DNA of 64,000 bases, from assembly GCA_030533405.1 (NCBI GenBank), contig JAUNJF010000019.1, forward strand, positions 1 through 64,000. Reading direction: 5' to 3'. Below the pieces are notes generated by a model, which did no database searches, had not been told where the DNA came from, and saw nothing but the letters and a program-made list of their open reading frames with translations. Shown here one piece after another: positions 26,921-35,335 of this stretch. The stretch's first letter is position 1. Each line of letters begins with the position of its first letter. A program made the translations under genes and the position numbers. The DNA is from Eubacteriales bacterium (GTDB lineage Bacteria > Bacillota > Clostridia > Lachnospirales > Lachnospiraceae).

Positions 26921-26954
26921 ACAATAACACATTTTGCAGTTAGTGTCAACTAAC
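26921..26954 (-). promoter_or_regulatory. Promoter/operator of the TetR gene
   Basis: Leftward TTGACA (26949-26944) sits inside GTTAG-TGTCAA-CTAAC (26939-26954); TATTGT (26926-26921) follows after 17 bases. It is base-for-base the same core as the module at 22522-22555. Confidence 0.65.
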
Positions 26955-26968
26955 TTAATACAGATTAA

Positions 26969-29689
26969 TCATTCTCTATTCTTCAAAACCTCTGCAGGTA
27001 AAATCTTATTAATTCTGTAAACCAACACTCTGTTAATGATAAAATAGCTTACTAAAATACCCACGTATATAATCACATACTCCCAAATCGGGAATGCAAA
27101 TTCCAATACACATGCCACATTTGATACAAACAACGGAAAAATCATATCCATAATACATTTAGACAACGGCAAACAAATCAGTGCTCCAATCGCAACAACA
27201 TAAAAATTACCATCCAAATAAAGCTTTCGAATTTCATGCTTTCGATATCCAAATATCTTGATTAATGAAATGTTAAAGGCCGCTCTATCAATCATAACTC
27301 TCATCATCAGGAATAATACAATCACAAAAATAATAGCAGAAACCGATACCATCATGGTAACCATTCCCCGCATCTGTTGTGTAAACACCCCAGAAGCTCG
27401 TTCAATACTGCTTCTGGAAGTTTCGGCAAACAATCTGCCTGAGGGAATATCTAATGCATGATCTGAGAATACAACATTATAGTAATCATCATCCTGTCCA
27501 AACAATTCCCGCATACTTTCAAGATCCATAAATGCATACATCGAGGTAGCGTATTTTGTTACACCATCAATGTGAAAAACATAATCCTTATCATCATCAC
27601 TGACAATTAGCTTATCTCCCTCTTTTAATTGGAATTTAGAAGCCATTGCGCTAGATATGACAACACTATTCTGACTCTTCTTTAATTTTGTATCAAAATA
27701 CGGATTGTCTTCATCAATACCAAGCAATGTCACATCAAACTTATAACCCATTATTTCCTTACTAAAAGTATACGCATATGCAGCCTCTCCTCCCTCCGGA
27801 ACATGCTTCTCTGGATATTTATAGGTATACATATACTCGTACTTTGTATCCTCTGTCATAAGCTTTTGTACATTCTTACAAAGGGTTTGACAATCTAATC
27901 CAATCATCATAAGAAGCATCGTAACAAACATACCAATCACAACAGCAATGGCAGTGCGGGATTCTCGAATCATCTGTTTTATTTTAAAAGTCGTCACAAA
28001 ATGTTTTCCCTTAAAATTCATCTTTATATTTTTCGGAATTTTCTGCTCATTACGAATCAAAGAAAGTGCTGGCTTTGACAACTTCTTTCGAATCACAATA
28101 ACGTTTACAATTGCAGCTAAAATTGGTGGCATTACAATACCATACATCAGGAGATATGCCGGCACATACACATCTAATATTGGCAACGAATAATACGCAA
28201 TCGCATCTGCCGTCTGCCATCCAATTCCCCATTTACTACATCCCACTAAAGTTCCGATTAGACAGGAAATAAAAGTAACAACGACTGGCAAAGAAATATA
28301 ATGCAGCATCAACTGCTTACGCTTTACACCCAAAGCATATAACGCACCAATCACTGAACTCTCCTGCTCAATTCCATGTACCACAAATACCGAAATCACA
28401 TAGGCAAACATGACAATAATCAATGCACCACAAAACATACCCGCATATAAAGTAATTACCTGATCATTTGCTGCTGCGCTAATTCGTATATTATCCTCCG
28501 CAACTATAAAACTCTGAAGATTATTCAACTCAATATCAAAGTATTCGTCTATTAATTCTTTTGTTTTATCACGCAATTCCTGAACGCCGTCGCCAACCTC
28601 CGTCATTCCGTCGTTTACATCTGCCACACCGTCAGTATAATCCTTTACACCCTTCTGATAAGAATGCAGGGATTCCAACGATTTCTCTAATTCGTCTATT
28701 TTTGTAATCAGTGCAGGGATTGGCATTCTTTCCTTGATTTGTTTTAACTCTTCCTTATAGTTTTCTGCCGTCAAATCCTTTTGCAATCCATATGTTCTCA
28801 GGCTCTCCGTGCAATCCGCTAATGTTGCATTCATAAAGTCCGTAGCGCCAGCATTGATTTCTTCATTATGTTTGGTTAATTCCGCTGTACCATCCTTCAG
28901 TTCATCTACACCATCAACCAACTCATCCATAGCATCTAAGTACTCGTCCTTTTGTCCCGCTGTTCGCTCCCAATAATCTTTAAAATATTCATCATCGATT
29001 TGGTCGGCCTGTATTTCGATTCCTTCTAAATACTCTTTTACGTCCTCATCCGTTGTTGTGCCGTTCAATCGATATGCATACAAATACTCCTCCGATTTCA
29101 CGCGATTCTCAGCATCATAGAGCTGTTCATAATCCTTCTGACCTACAAATGCCACACCAAAGCTATAACAATCTGTAGCAGCATCCCCAAACTCCTTCTT
29201 CACATCATCATAATCCGCAACTGCTGCAATACAAGATATTCTATATTCCTTTCCACCAATAGAAATGGAATCCCCAACCTTTAAATTATGTTCCGCACAG
29301 TATCTTGGGTCCAGTGCAATCTGCCCTTCTTTTGAAGGGAGCTCTCCTTCATTCACACCCAGCAAATCAATCTTTTCACGTACCCGAAACACACGAAGTG
29401 TTGTATCCTCTACCGCAAAGTCCATACTGAAATGCTTCTCAATTTCCACATCCAAACTTTCCAATTTCGCAATCTCTTCATCTGTTAAAGGAATAAATGT
29501 TGTAAACTGACCACTTTCTACCTTTGACTCCTCATGAAATGTTTTCGTACCATGAATCACCGTTTCCGCTGCTCCAATTAACGCAACTACAATAAACATA
29601 CAAAACATAATCATAAATGCTAATGCCAAATATCGAAATAAATTTGTCTTTAAATTTCTAAATACCCTTTTTGTTAATATCTTTTGCAT
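26969..29689 (-). CDS. FtsX-type ABC permease (MacB-like), large
   Basis: 906 residues: N-terminal membrane anchor (LFRYLALAFMIMFCMFIVVA), an extracytoplasmic domain of about 380 residues with a long coiled-coil (DELVDGVDELKDGTAELTKH and similar), then three helices, a second extracytoplasmic domain and three C-terminal helices. This two-FtsX-domain layout is typical of Firmicute peptide-resistance or lipoprotein-type ABC permeases. The frame reaches 29737, but GAGG supports the ATG at 29689, just after the ATPase stop. Confidence 0.85.
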   Translation of the reverse strand: MQKILTKRVFRNLKTNLFRYLALAFMIMFCMFIVVALIGAAETVIHGTKTFHEESKVESGQFTTFIPLTDEEIAKLESLDVEIEKHFSMDFAVEDTTLRVFRVREKIDLLGVNEGELPSKEGQIALDPRYCAEHNLKVGDSISIGGKEYRISCIAAVADYDDVKKEFGDAATDCYSFGVAFVGQKDYEQLYDAENRVKSEEYLYAYRLNGTTTDEDVKEYLEGIEIQADQIDDEYFKDYWERTAGQKDEYLDAMDELVDGVDELKDGTAELTKHNEEINAGATDFMNATLADCTESLRTYGLQKDLTAENYKEELKQIKERMPIPALITKIDELEKSLESLHSYQKGVKDYTDGVADVNDGMTEVGDGVQELRDKTKELIDEYFDIELNNLQSFIVAEDNIRISAAANDQVITLYAGMFCGALIIVMFAYVISVFVVHGIEQESSVIGALYALGVKRKQLMLHYISLPVVVTFISCLIGTLVGCSKWGIGWQTADAIAYYSLPILDVYVPAYLLMYGIVMPPILAAIVNVIVIRKKLSKPALSLIRNEQKIPKNIKMNFKGKHFVTTFKIKQMIRESRTAIAVVIGMFVTMLLMMIGLDCQTLCKNVQKLMTEDTKYEYMYTYKYPEKHVPEGGEAAYAYTFSKEIMGYKFDVTLLGIDEDNPYFDTKLKKSQNSVVISSAMASKFQLKEGDKLIVSDDDKDYVFHIDGVTKYATSMYAFMDLESMRELFGQDDDYYNVVFSDHALDIPSGRLFAETSRSSIERASGVFTQQMRGMVTMMVSVSAIIFVIVLFLMMRVMIDRAAFNISLIKIFGYRKHEIRKLYLDGNFYVVAIGALICLPLSKCIMDMIFPLFVSNVACVLEFAFPIWEYVIIYVGILVSYFIINRVLVYRINKILPAEVLKNRE

Positions 29690-29690
29690 T

Positions 29691-30392
29691 TTACAAATCC
29701 TCCAATTGTGCAGCAGGAATTCGTGTTTCATTTTCATATTCCTTGCTAATCATACCATCCTTCAAATAAATCACCTTGTGCACCATATTCTTAATGCAAT
29801 TATTATGCGTTACAATCAACATTGTAGTGTTATACTGTGCATTAATCTTTTCTAGTAAAATCAATATTTCTCTGGATGTCTTAGAGTCAAGCGCACCTGT
29901 TGGTTCATCACATAAAAGAAGTTTCGGATTCTTCACCAAAGCTCTTGCAATCGCACATCGTTGCTGCTGACCACCTGATAATTGTGCAGGATATTTGTTC
30001 TGATGAGCTGTTAACCCCAATGTTTCGAGAAGCTCATCAATCGAAAGAGGATCCTTAGTAAGATACTCACATACCTGTATATTTTCTCTTACCGTAAGAT
30101 TCGGTACAAGATTATAAAACTGAAAAATAAAGCCTAAATGATCTCGTCTGTAATCTGAAAGCTTCTCCTGATTCATGCCAAAAATCTCAATGCCATCCAC
30201 CGTAATTGATCCACTATCCATCACATCAAGACCACCAATGCAGTTAAGTAATGTTGATTTTCCAGAACCACTCGTTCCCTGAATAACACACATTTGTCCT
30301 TTTTCTACTCCTGTCGTTACACCCTTTAAAACCTGTAAATAACTGCCTCCTTCACCATAACTTTTTTCAACATTTTTTACTTCTAAGTACAT
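29691..30392 (-). CDS. ABC transporter ATP-binding protein (MacB/LolD-like)
   Basis: 233 residues: Walker A GTSGSGKST near 36-44, Q-loop FIFQFYNLVPNLTV, signature LSGGQQQRCAIARAL, Walker B LLLCDEPTGALDS, H-loop VTHN. These are the hallmarks of ATPases serving FtsX-type permeases. AAGGAG points to the ATG at 30392 rather than 30422. Two copies of a 17-bp palindrome in its upstream region also occur before the adjacent TetR gene, which likely represses this transporter. Confidence 0.9.
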   Translation of the reverse strand: MYLEVKNVEKSYGEGGSYLQVLKGVTTGVEKGQMCVIQGTSGSGKSTLLNCIGGLDVMDSGSITVDGIEIFGMNQEKLSDYRRDHLGFIFQFYNLVPNLTVRENIQVCEYLTKDPLSIDELLETLGLTAHQNKYPAQLSGGQQQRCAIARALVKNPKLLLCDEPTGALDSKTSREILILLEKINAQYNTTMLIVTHNNCIKNMVHKVIYLKDGMISKEYENETRIPAAQLEDL

Positions 30393-30413
30393 ATCTTTTC
30401 TCCTTATCTTTTC

Positions 30414-30430
30414 ACATAACATTGTTATGT
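30414..30430. promoter_or_regulatory. TetR operator, copy 1
   Basis: ACATAACA-T-TGTTATGT, a perfect 17-bp palindrome around a central base, 22 bp upstream of the ABC ATPase start. Confidence 0.7.
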
Positions 30431-30476
30431 AATAATTAAATGATTAGGACATGACGAATATTCTCGAAATGTCCAC

Positions 30477-30493
30477 ACATAACACTGTTATGT
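30477..30493. promoter_or_regulatory. TetR operator, copy 2
   Basis: ACATAACA-C-TGTTATGT, the same palindrome 63 bp from copy 1, still upstream of the ABC ATPase and downstream of the TetR stop. Confidence 0.7.
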
Positions 30494-30564
30494 TATTTTT
30501 ATTTTTTAAGGACACATTTTTCGGACAAACCGAAAACATGCCCTAATTATCCTATTTCTTCTTA

Positions 30565-31191
30565 TTATTTAAAAATTGCGATCCATCCACCAATCAAATA
30601 GCTCATCGCACTCCTTGCATACACCTTGGCAGCTTCCTTCTCTGGAATATGAACCACCATAAAGATAAACATATCCATCTGGCTATGCGAAATCCAGTGA
30701 ATTACATCATCTGAAATCCTTTCCTTGTTCACCATATGTGCAACTGCATCTGCAAGCATTCGATTATGTGCATCCATCTGCGCAATTAAAGTGTCCGGCA
30801 GATTTTCTGCTGAAGATCCTTGCGCTTTGGTTAATATCAAAAGTACATCGTCTCTTCTAGCATACATCAACTCAATGATTCTTTCTGTCAAAATGTACTC
30901 TTCCTCATAACTACCATTCAGTAGCTGTTCTAAATCAACAACTGCACTCTGCGCTTCATGCTCATAATGCTCATCAATAATACTGCCAATCTGCTGTAAA
31001 ATATCCTGAAACAACGAACAAAACAAATCATCCTTATCTCGAAAGAAAAAATAAAGCGCTCCCGTTGTTACTTCCGCATTCTTGCAAATGTTCCTAAGAG
31101 AAGCTTTCATAAATCCTTTCTCCAAGAACTCTTGTCGCGCACATCGCATTAGTTTTTGTTTTGTTTCTGCACTGTCTATCTCTTTTTTCAT
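30565..31191 (-). CDS. TetR family regulator of the MacB-like ABC operon
   Basis: 208 residues with the helix-turn-helix (RQEFLEKGFMKASLRNICKN, AEVTTGALYFFFRDKDDLF) and a helical ligand domain. The frame reaches 31257, but that would place the start upstream of its own promoter's -10; the ATG at 31191, with AAAGGT 11 bases before, is used. The 17-bp palindrome in its promoter and two more before the ABC operon indicate autoregulation and control of that transporter. Confidence 0.85.
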   Translation of the reverse strand: MKKEIDSAETKQKLMRCARQEFLEKGFMKASLRNICKNAEVTTGALYFFFRDKDDLFCSLFQDILQQIGSIIDEHYEHEAQSAVVDLEQLLNGSYEEEYILTERIIELMYARRDDVLLILTKAQGSSAENLPDTLIAQMDAHNRMLADAVAHMVNKERISDDVIHWISHSQMDMFIFMVVHIPEKEAAKVYARSAMSYLIGGWIAIFK

Positions 31192-31209
31192 GAAACGCCC
31201 ATACCTTTT

Positions 31210-31257
31210 ACATAACAATGTTATGTTTATATTATCCAAACCATTTTGATTTGTCAA
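31210..31257 (-). promoter_or_regulatory. TetR promoter with operator copy 3
   Basis: TTGACA (31257-31252), 17-base spacer, TAATAT (31234-31229), then the palindrome ACATAACA-A-TGTTATGT (31210-31226) at the expected transcription start. Confidence 0.75.
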
Positions 31258-31350
31258 CAGGCAAATTTTTATAATAGCTTTTTCGTACTGTCAATACCGA
31301 TTACGAATATGGTTGTGTTGTATAAAGTAATAGCCATCCCCAAAGTTCCT

Positions 31351-31779
31351 CTACACTCTTTTGGGAATGACACGACGAATCTCCTGCCCATCTATATACC
31401 CACATGCGGTCAGACCAGCCTGTACAATCTGATTCCACCTCTCCAGTGACACCTCAATTACAGAATTGTCTTTTAATTCAATCCTGCAAGCATTCATATG
31501 TACATTCTTTGCTTGCTCTATCTTATATAAATTCCCACGACTGACTGCACCGATGTCTTCCAATAAATTAATCATTCGATACACCGTTGCTACACCTATT
31601 TTCTTGTCCTTCTTAGATGCTTTGTAATATATTTCCTTACAACATGACACATTCTCATCCAAAATGACATCCAAAAGAATTCTTCGCTGTTTTGTGATTC
31701 GACATCCTCTCTCACGTAAGCATCTTTCAATTGTTTCCTTTTGCAATTGTAAAGCAACCGTATTTTCGATTACGTCCAT
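31351..31779 (-). CDS. Fur family metalloregulator (atypical)
   Basis: 142 residues with the Fur winged helix (LRERGCRITKQRRILLDVIL, KIGVATVYRMINLLEDIGAV) and a shortened dimerisation region. The CxxC structural zinc motifs and the HHHxH metal motif of Fur, PerR and Zur are not present; only scattered Cys/His remain (NVHMNACRIEL). It is therefore an atypical Fur-like protein whose signal is uncertain. AAGGAG gives the start. Two GTTAG-type palindromes lie in its promoter. Confidence 0.8.
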   Translation of the reverse strand: MDVIENTVALQLQKETIERCLRERGCRITKQRRILLDVILDENVSCCKEIYYKASKKDKKIGVATVYRMINLLEDIGAVSRGNLYKIEQAKNVHMNACRIELKDNSVIEVSLERWNQIVQAGLTACGYIDGQEIRRVIPKRV

Positions 31780-31858
31780 ACAAGCGTCTCCTTACTCCTA
31801 TATGATATCGATATACTGTTATGCAAAACTAACCCTATAAGTTCTAATATTATTCTCA

Positions 31859-31918
31859 GTTAGCATACACTAATCCACTTACACCAGTTAGTATATGCTA
31901 ACTCAAAGATATTGTCAA
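31859..31918 (-). promoter_or_regulatory. Promoter of the Fur-like gene with two GTTAG-type sites
   Basis: TTGACA (31918-31913), 17 bases, TATACT (31895-31890). GTTAG-TATATG-CTAAC (31887-31902) covers the -10, and GTTAG-CATACA-CTAAT (31859-31874, one mismatch) lies just downstream. Confidence 0.65.
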
Positions 31919-31952
31919 TACATAAATTTTTTCTCGTACAAAAAAGTTCATT

Positions 31953-32010
31953 GTAAAACGGATTCTTCACATTCCGCTTCACTCCATGTTCAGAAACCAA
32001 TGATGCTTCG
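31953..32010 (-). repeat. Dispersed repeat copy 1
   Basis: Immediately after a leftward stop codon lies a sequence shared with 42391-42440 and 47637-47695. The best conserved part, read leftward, is an imperfect hairpin (CGGAAT, loop, AATCCG) followed by TTTTAC. It may be a 3'-end or terminator element. Confidence 0.65.
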
Positions 32011-32012
32011 TA

Positions 32013-32318
32013 TCACCAACTACATCTTCCACAATTTGTACATGGTTTACACCCGCCTGTCTGACGAAAGACCTGTGGTACGAACGGTTCTTCCTTTACA
32101 ACAATACTTCCCTTTCGTATATCCTTCTTTTTCACACAAATCACCGTATCTTCTACTTCGTATTTCAGTTCCAACTCATTTTCCTCTAACACAATAGGTG
32201 TAATCTGAAACGTTCCTGGCAGCATACAGCTTTCCAAAGCCTTTGGCTTAATCAAACGTTCTTCCAACGTTGCCACATTTACAATCCGATACATTTTATC
32301 TTCCACTTTTTTTCTCAT
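32013..32318 (-). CDS. Small protein with cysteine-rich C-terminus
   Basis: 101 residues, soluble, mostly beta-type sequence, ending in GGCKPCTNCGRCSW. The four closely spaced cysteines (CxxCxxCxxC) could bind a metal or Fe-S cluster. I do not recognise the family. Start is ambiguous between 32327 and 32318 (AAGGA upstream). It lies 40 bp after pnuC on the same strand and may be co-transcribed. Confidence 0.65.
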   Translation of the reverse strand: MRKKVEDKMYRIVNVATLEERLIKPKALESCMLPGTFQITPIVLEENELELKYEVEDTVICVKKKDIRKGSIVVKEEPFVPQVFRQTGGCKPCTNCGRCSW

Positions 32319-32358
32319 AAACACCATATTTCCTTACGCATTTTATATAACTAGGTAA

Positions 32359-33066
32359 TTAAAAAACTCTCATCTTATTTATGTTGTTTCCCTGCTGCTG
32401 CTTCATCTTGTTCCAATTATAATATCCATACAAATCATTCGCAAAGAACATTACAAAACAAAAAACCATCGGCAAAAACGACAGATCATCCATCGACGCC
32501 AGTATCCAAAGAATAATTAAAACAATATCATTGCCTGCATACGCAATCGCATAATAAGGGCTTCTAAGTATCATCAGACTTGCCGCAGCAAACGATGTTG
32601 TAATGGAAATGGTACTAAAGAAAAGATTACTCGTACCAAAATATTTTAATATAAAATAGAATAAAAATGTTACAATCACAGTCAACACCGCCACTACAAG
32701 CACATGCCATTTCCTTAAATGATTGACCTTCACTTCAACGTCCGAATACGGATGTCGAAGCCAGGTCACAACCGCCATTGAAGCAGTTGGAAGTGTCATT
32801 CCAAGATAGGTAATCATCTCCCCATAATATCGAAATCGAAACGACACCATGGCATATAAAATGCTAAACAAAACGGTCAGCATCTGTCCGATTACATTTC
32901 CCTTTGCCAGGAAAATCAAAGCAGTCACACCTACTAATGAAGCAATCAAGGATAACCAATAAAAAGAACCCGACACAACAAATGATATTGTCACAACCAA
33001 AACAGATGTCAGCCATAATGCCCAATCAAATTTTGTAAAACTTTCTAACGATTTTTTTATATGCAT
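32359..33066 (-). CDS. pnuC: PnuC-type nicotinamide riboside/mononucleotide transporter
   Basis: 235 residues with seven membrane helices and the family's late FANDLYGYYNWNKMKQQQ ending, as well as TWLRHPY between helices 3 and 4. PnuC proteins take up NAD precursors by facilitated diffusion, coupled to intracellular phosphorylation. GGGAGG marks the start. The leader between the preceding stop and this gene holds a long terminator-like hairpin, suggesting regulated read-through or a separate promoter. Confidence 0.85.
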   Translation of the reverse strand: MHIKKSLESFTKFDWALWLTSVLVVTISFVVSGSFYWLSLIASLVGVTALIFLAKGNVIGQMLTVLFSILYAMVSFRFRYYGEMITYLGMTLPTASMAVVTWLRHPYSDVEVKVNHLRKWHVLVVAVLTVIVTFLFYFILKYFGTSNLFFSTISITTSFAAASLMILRSPYYAIAYAGNDIVLIILWILASMDDLSFLPMVFCFVMFFANDLYGYYNWNKMKQQQGNNINKMRVF

Positions 33067-33081
33067 TTATACTTCCTCCCA

Positions 33082-33170
33082 ACATACAAAAAGCATTCGC
33101 AACATATCTTCTAAGACCTAACGACATGTTCTCGAATGCTTTCTCGCATTACACTACCCGGTGGCAGTCA
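33082..33170 (-). terminator. Long hairpin in the pnuC leader
   Basis: Read leftward, AAAGCATTCG then AACATGTC pair with GATATGTT then CGAATGCTTT (18 pairs, one wobble) around a 14-base loop, followed by TTTG. Ahead of it a small hairpin, ACTGCC-ACCG-GGTAGT, follows the upstream stop codon. It can end the LytTR/DUF3021 transcript or act as an attenuator for pnuC. Confidence 0.65.
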
Positions 33171-33172
33171 CT

Positions 33173-33637
33173 CTATTTTTCATGATTTTGTATTGCATCT
33201 AACGCCGCATTTACTTTTACAATCTGCTGCTTTGTTGTCTGATATCCAACAATTGTCATAATGATATCTGTAATAACGAATCCCATTATAACACAAGGTA
33301 ATGCTTTTGCATAGTTTTGCAATTGCCACATAAATGTAACAATCGGAATCCAAACAACACCGGTTGTTATGTAATAAATCAAATTTTGAAGAACAAATCC
33401 CAAACGATCCACTTCATATATAAATAACATTGCAGAAAAAACAAGACCAATCAATCCATACAATAACAAATCAACACCGTACGCCATACCATATGATGGA
33501 AACATTGCCAAATATTCAGGCGTCAAATGGCTATAGGTTGCGCCTACAACACCTCGCACAAAACATTCAATAAAAAAATTGGCAAGCATTCCAAAAAATG
33601 CCGAATATATAAAAGAATTTACACATCTCTTTAACAT
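33173..33637 (-). CDS. DUF3021 family membrane protein
   Basis: 154 residues, four membrane helices, with the DUF3021 features FFGMLANFFIE and the short C-terminal cytoplasmic helix. These proteins are encoded directly after LytTR regulators in Firmicutes and are thought to modulate them at the membrane. AGGAG gives the start; it follows the LytTR gene by 22 bp. A second such pair is at 42.5-43.4 kb. Confidence 0.8.
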   Translation of the reverse strand: MLKRCVNSFIYSAFFGMLANFFIECFVRGVVGATYSHLTPEYLAMFPSYGMAYGVDLLLYGLIGLVFSAMLFIYEVDRLGFVLQNLIYYITTGVVWIPIVTFMWQLQNYAKALPCVIMGFVITDIIMTIVGYQTTKQQIVKVNAALDAIQNHEK

Positions 33638-33659
33638 TTTCTTTCTCCTAATTAATAAA

Positions 33660-34103
33660 TCAGATTCCTAAGGCCTGTTTTAATTTTGTGACATTTCTTC
33701 TTGATGTATAAGTTTCACTACCATCTCGCATAAGAACACGAATCGTTCCCGTCAAACTCATATCTAACTTTTGAATCTGTTTCATGTTAATAATTTCTGA
33801 TTTTGATATACGAATAAAACGTTTATCATCCAATTCCTTTTCAAGTTCATATAGTTTTTTGGGTACAGTATAGATGCCATCTTTCCCCTTCGCAAAAACC
33901 TTTTGTTTTTCCGAATAAAAACTTACTACATCCTTATACGGTAACACCGTACGATCACCATTTTCTGCCTGCACAATCAAATCCTGATTCATCAACTCCG
34001 TGATATCCTTCATCAAATTGTGTACTTCATCATCCATTTGATTCTTGCAAACATGTATCTCAGCATCCTTATATTTTTCATTTATCACTGCCTTTATTTG
34101 CAT
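33660..34103 (-). CDS. LytTR family DNA-binding regulator
   Basis: 147 residues: a short N-terminal region, then the LytTR domain with DVVSFYSEKQKVFAKGKDGI, ELEKELDDKRFIRISKSEII and LTGTIRVLMRDGSETYTSRR. There is no receiver domain, so it is not a standard response regulator. Start overlaps the acyltransferase stop by 26 bp. Co-transcribed with the DUF3021 gene. Confidence 0.88.
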   Translation of the reverse strand: MQIKAVINEKYKDAEIHVCKNQMDDEVHNLMKDITELMNQDLIVQAENGDRTVLPYKDVVSFYSEKQKVFAKGKDGIYTVPKKLYELEKELDDKRFIRISKSEIINMKQIQKLDMSLTGTIRVLMRDGSETYTSRRNVTKLKQALGI

Positions 34104-35220
34104 TTTTCGTTCTCCCTGCTGGAATTCCTAATATAAGCGTGCGCAGCACTGGAATTCTCGATATAACTAGATACATAATCGTTGTTAGTACTATCATACC
34201 AAAGAAATTCACTACATAACAAGCCCCAATTGGAAGCTTCATCTTTTCTGCAGAAAAAAATGCCACCACTGCCAAGCATGGATAATGCAACGCATAATAG
34301 CCAAAATTTGCTTTCGTCATAAATGTGGTAAATTGATTTTGGAAATTAAACCAATCCTTTGCAACAGAAAAAATCGCAAGGATTGCAATCCATGCATATA
34401 AGTTTGTATATCCATTTTTTAATACAGACATCGTCGTGTAATTCACACTCGTAAAAATGTTATCCGTAGCCTGTGGTTCAATCACTATTTTAATATAACC
34501 ATAATATGCAATTGCACAAACAAATGCTGCAACTGTCAAATATTTCTTAGCACTTTGAAGCATATCAATCACTGCATCATTAGAAAACACATAATATCCC
34601 ATCAAAAAGCAATTCACATAAATTCCATTACGATATACCTCGATAATTGGTGTATTGAAAACCCAGGAACTTACCCAGAAACTCAAAAACAAGATGAAAA
34701 ACCCCCACCATTTCATGTTTTTACAAAGTATTTCCAATCGATTTTGCTTGTCAATCTTTCGTACCAAAACTAAAACAATAGATGCCAAAAACAACTCTTG
34801 TGCAAACCACATCGGACCAATTCCCGATAAAGAATAAATCAAATACTTAACAACACCCGGAATTTTATCTCCATTTCCACCAAACATATCTGAATAATAA
34901 TTCGTGATGCTTCCGCAAATCCATCCAAAGAAAAGCATAACAAAAATTGACGGAACCAATAAACGTCTCACACGATTTTTCAAAAATTCCTTATTTGTTC
35001 TCTTTTCCAAAGCATATTTTGCAGATACTCCCGCTACTACAAACAACAATGCCATAAACCAAGGATAAACCAAATACAAAAAACCATCTAACTTTGCAAT
35101 TCCCTGTATACCAAAATTAGACAATACCCCTTGGCTATTAAAAATATAGATTACGTGATATAGCATCACCAACCCAACTGTCATCCAACGAATATTGTCT
35201 AAATAATTTTTTCTTTCCAT
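34078..35220 (-). CDS. Acyltransferase family 3 membrane protein
   Basis: 380 residues, about ten membrane helices, starting RKNYLDNIRWMTVGLVMLYH, the usual opening of acyltransferase-3 proteins with the catalytic histidine in the first helix. A RVRRLLVP basic loop near 85 is also typical. Such enzymes O-acetylate glycans or lipids; the target is unknown. AAGGGGAAG better fits the ATG at 35220 than 35226. It precedes LytTR/DUF3021 in one transcript. Confidence 0.82.
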   Translation of the reverse strand: MERKNYLDNIRWMTVGLVMLYHVIYIFNSQGVLSNFGIQGIAKLDGFLYLVYPWFMALLFVVAGVSAKYALEKRTNKEFLKNRVRRLLVPSIFVMLFFGWICGSITNYYSDMFGGNGDKIPGVVKYLIYSLSGIGPMWFAQELFLASIVLVLVRKIDKQNRLEILCKNMKWWGFFILFLSFWVSSWVFNTPIIEVYRNGIYVNCFLMGYYVFSNDAVIDMLQSAKKYLTVAAFVCAIAYYGYIKIVIEPQATDNIFTSVNYTTMSVLKNGYTNLYAWIAILAIFSVAKDWFNFQNQFTTFMTKANFGYYALHYPCLAVVAFFSAEKMKLPIGACYVVNFFGMIVLTTIMYLVISRIPVLRTLILGIPAGRTKNANKGSDK

Positions 35221-35335
35221 ACACATCTTCCCCTTTCATTGCTATCAACTTGCTGAACTCAATATAGCGAATTCCTTCTTTTCCTTCAACAAATTGTAAA
35301 TGAACGGTTGTTTTTGAAATATGAATGGTTTTATT

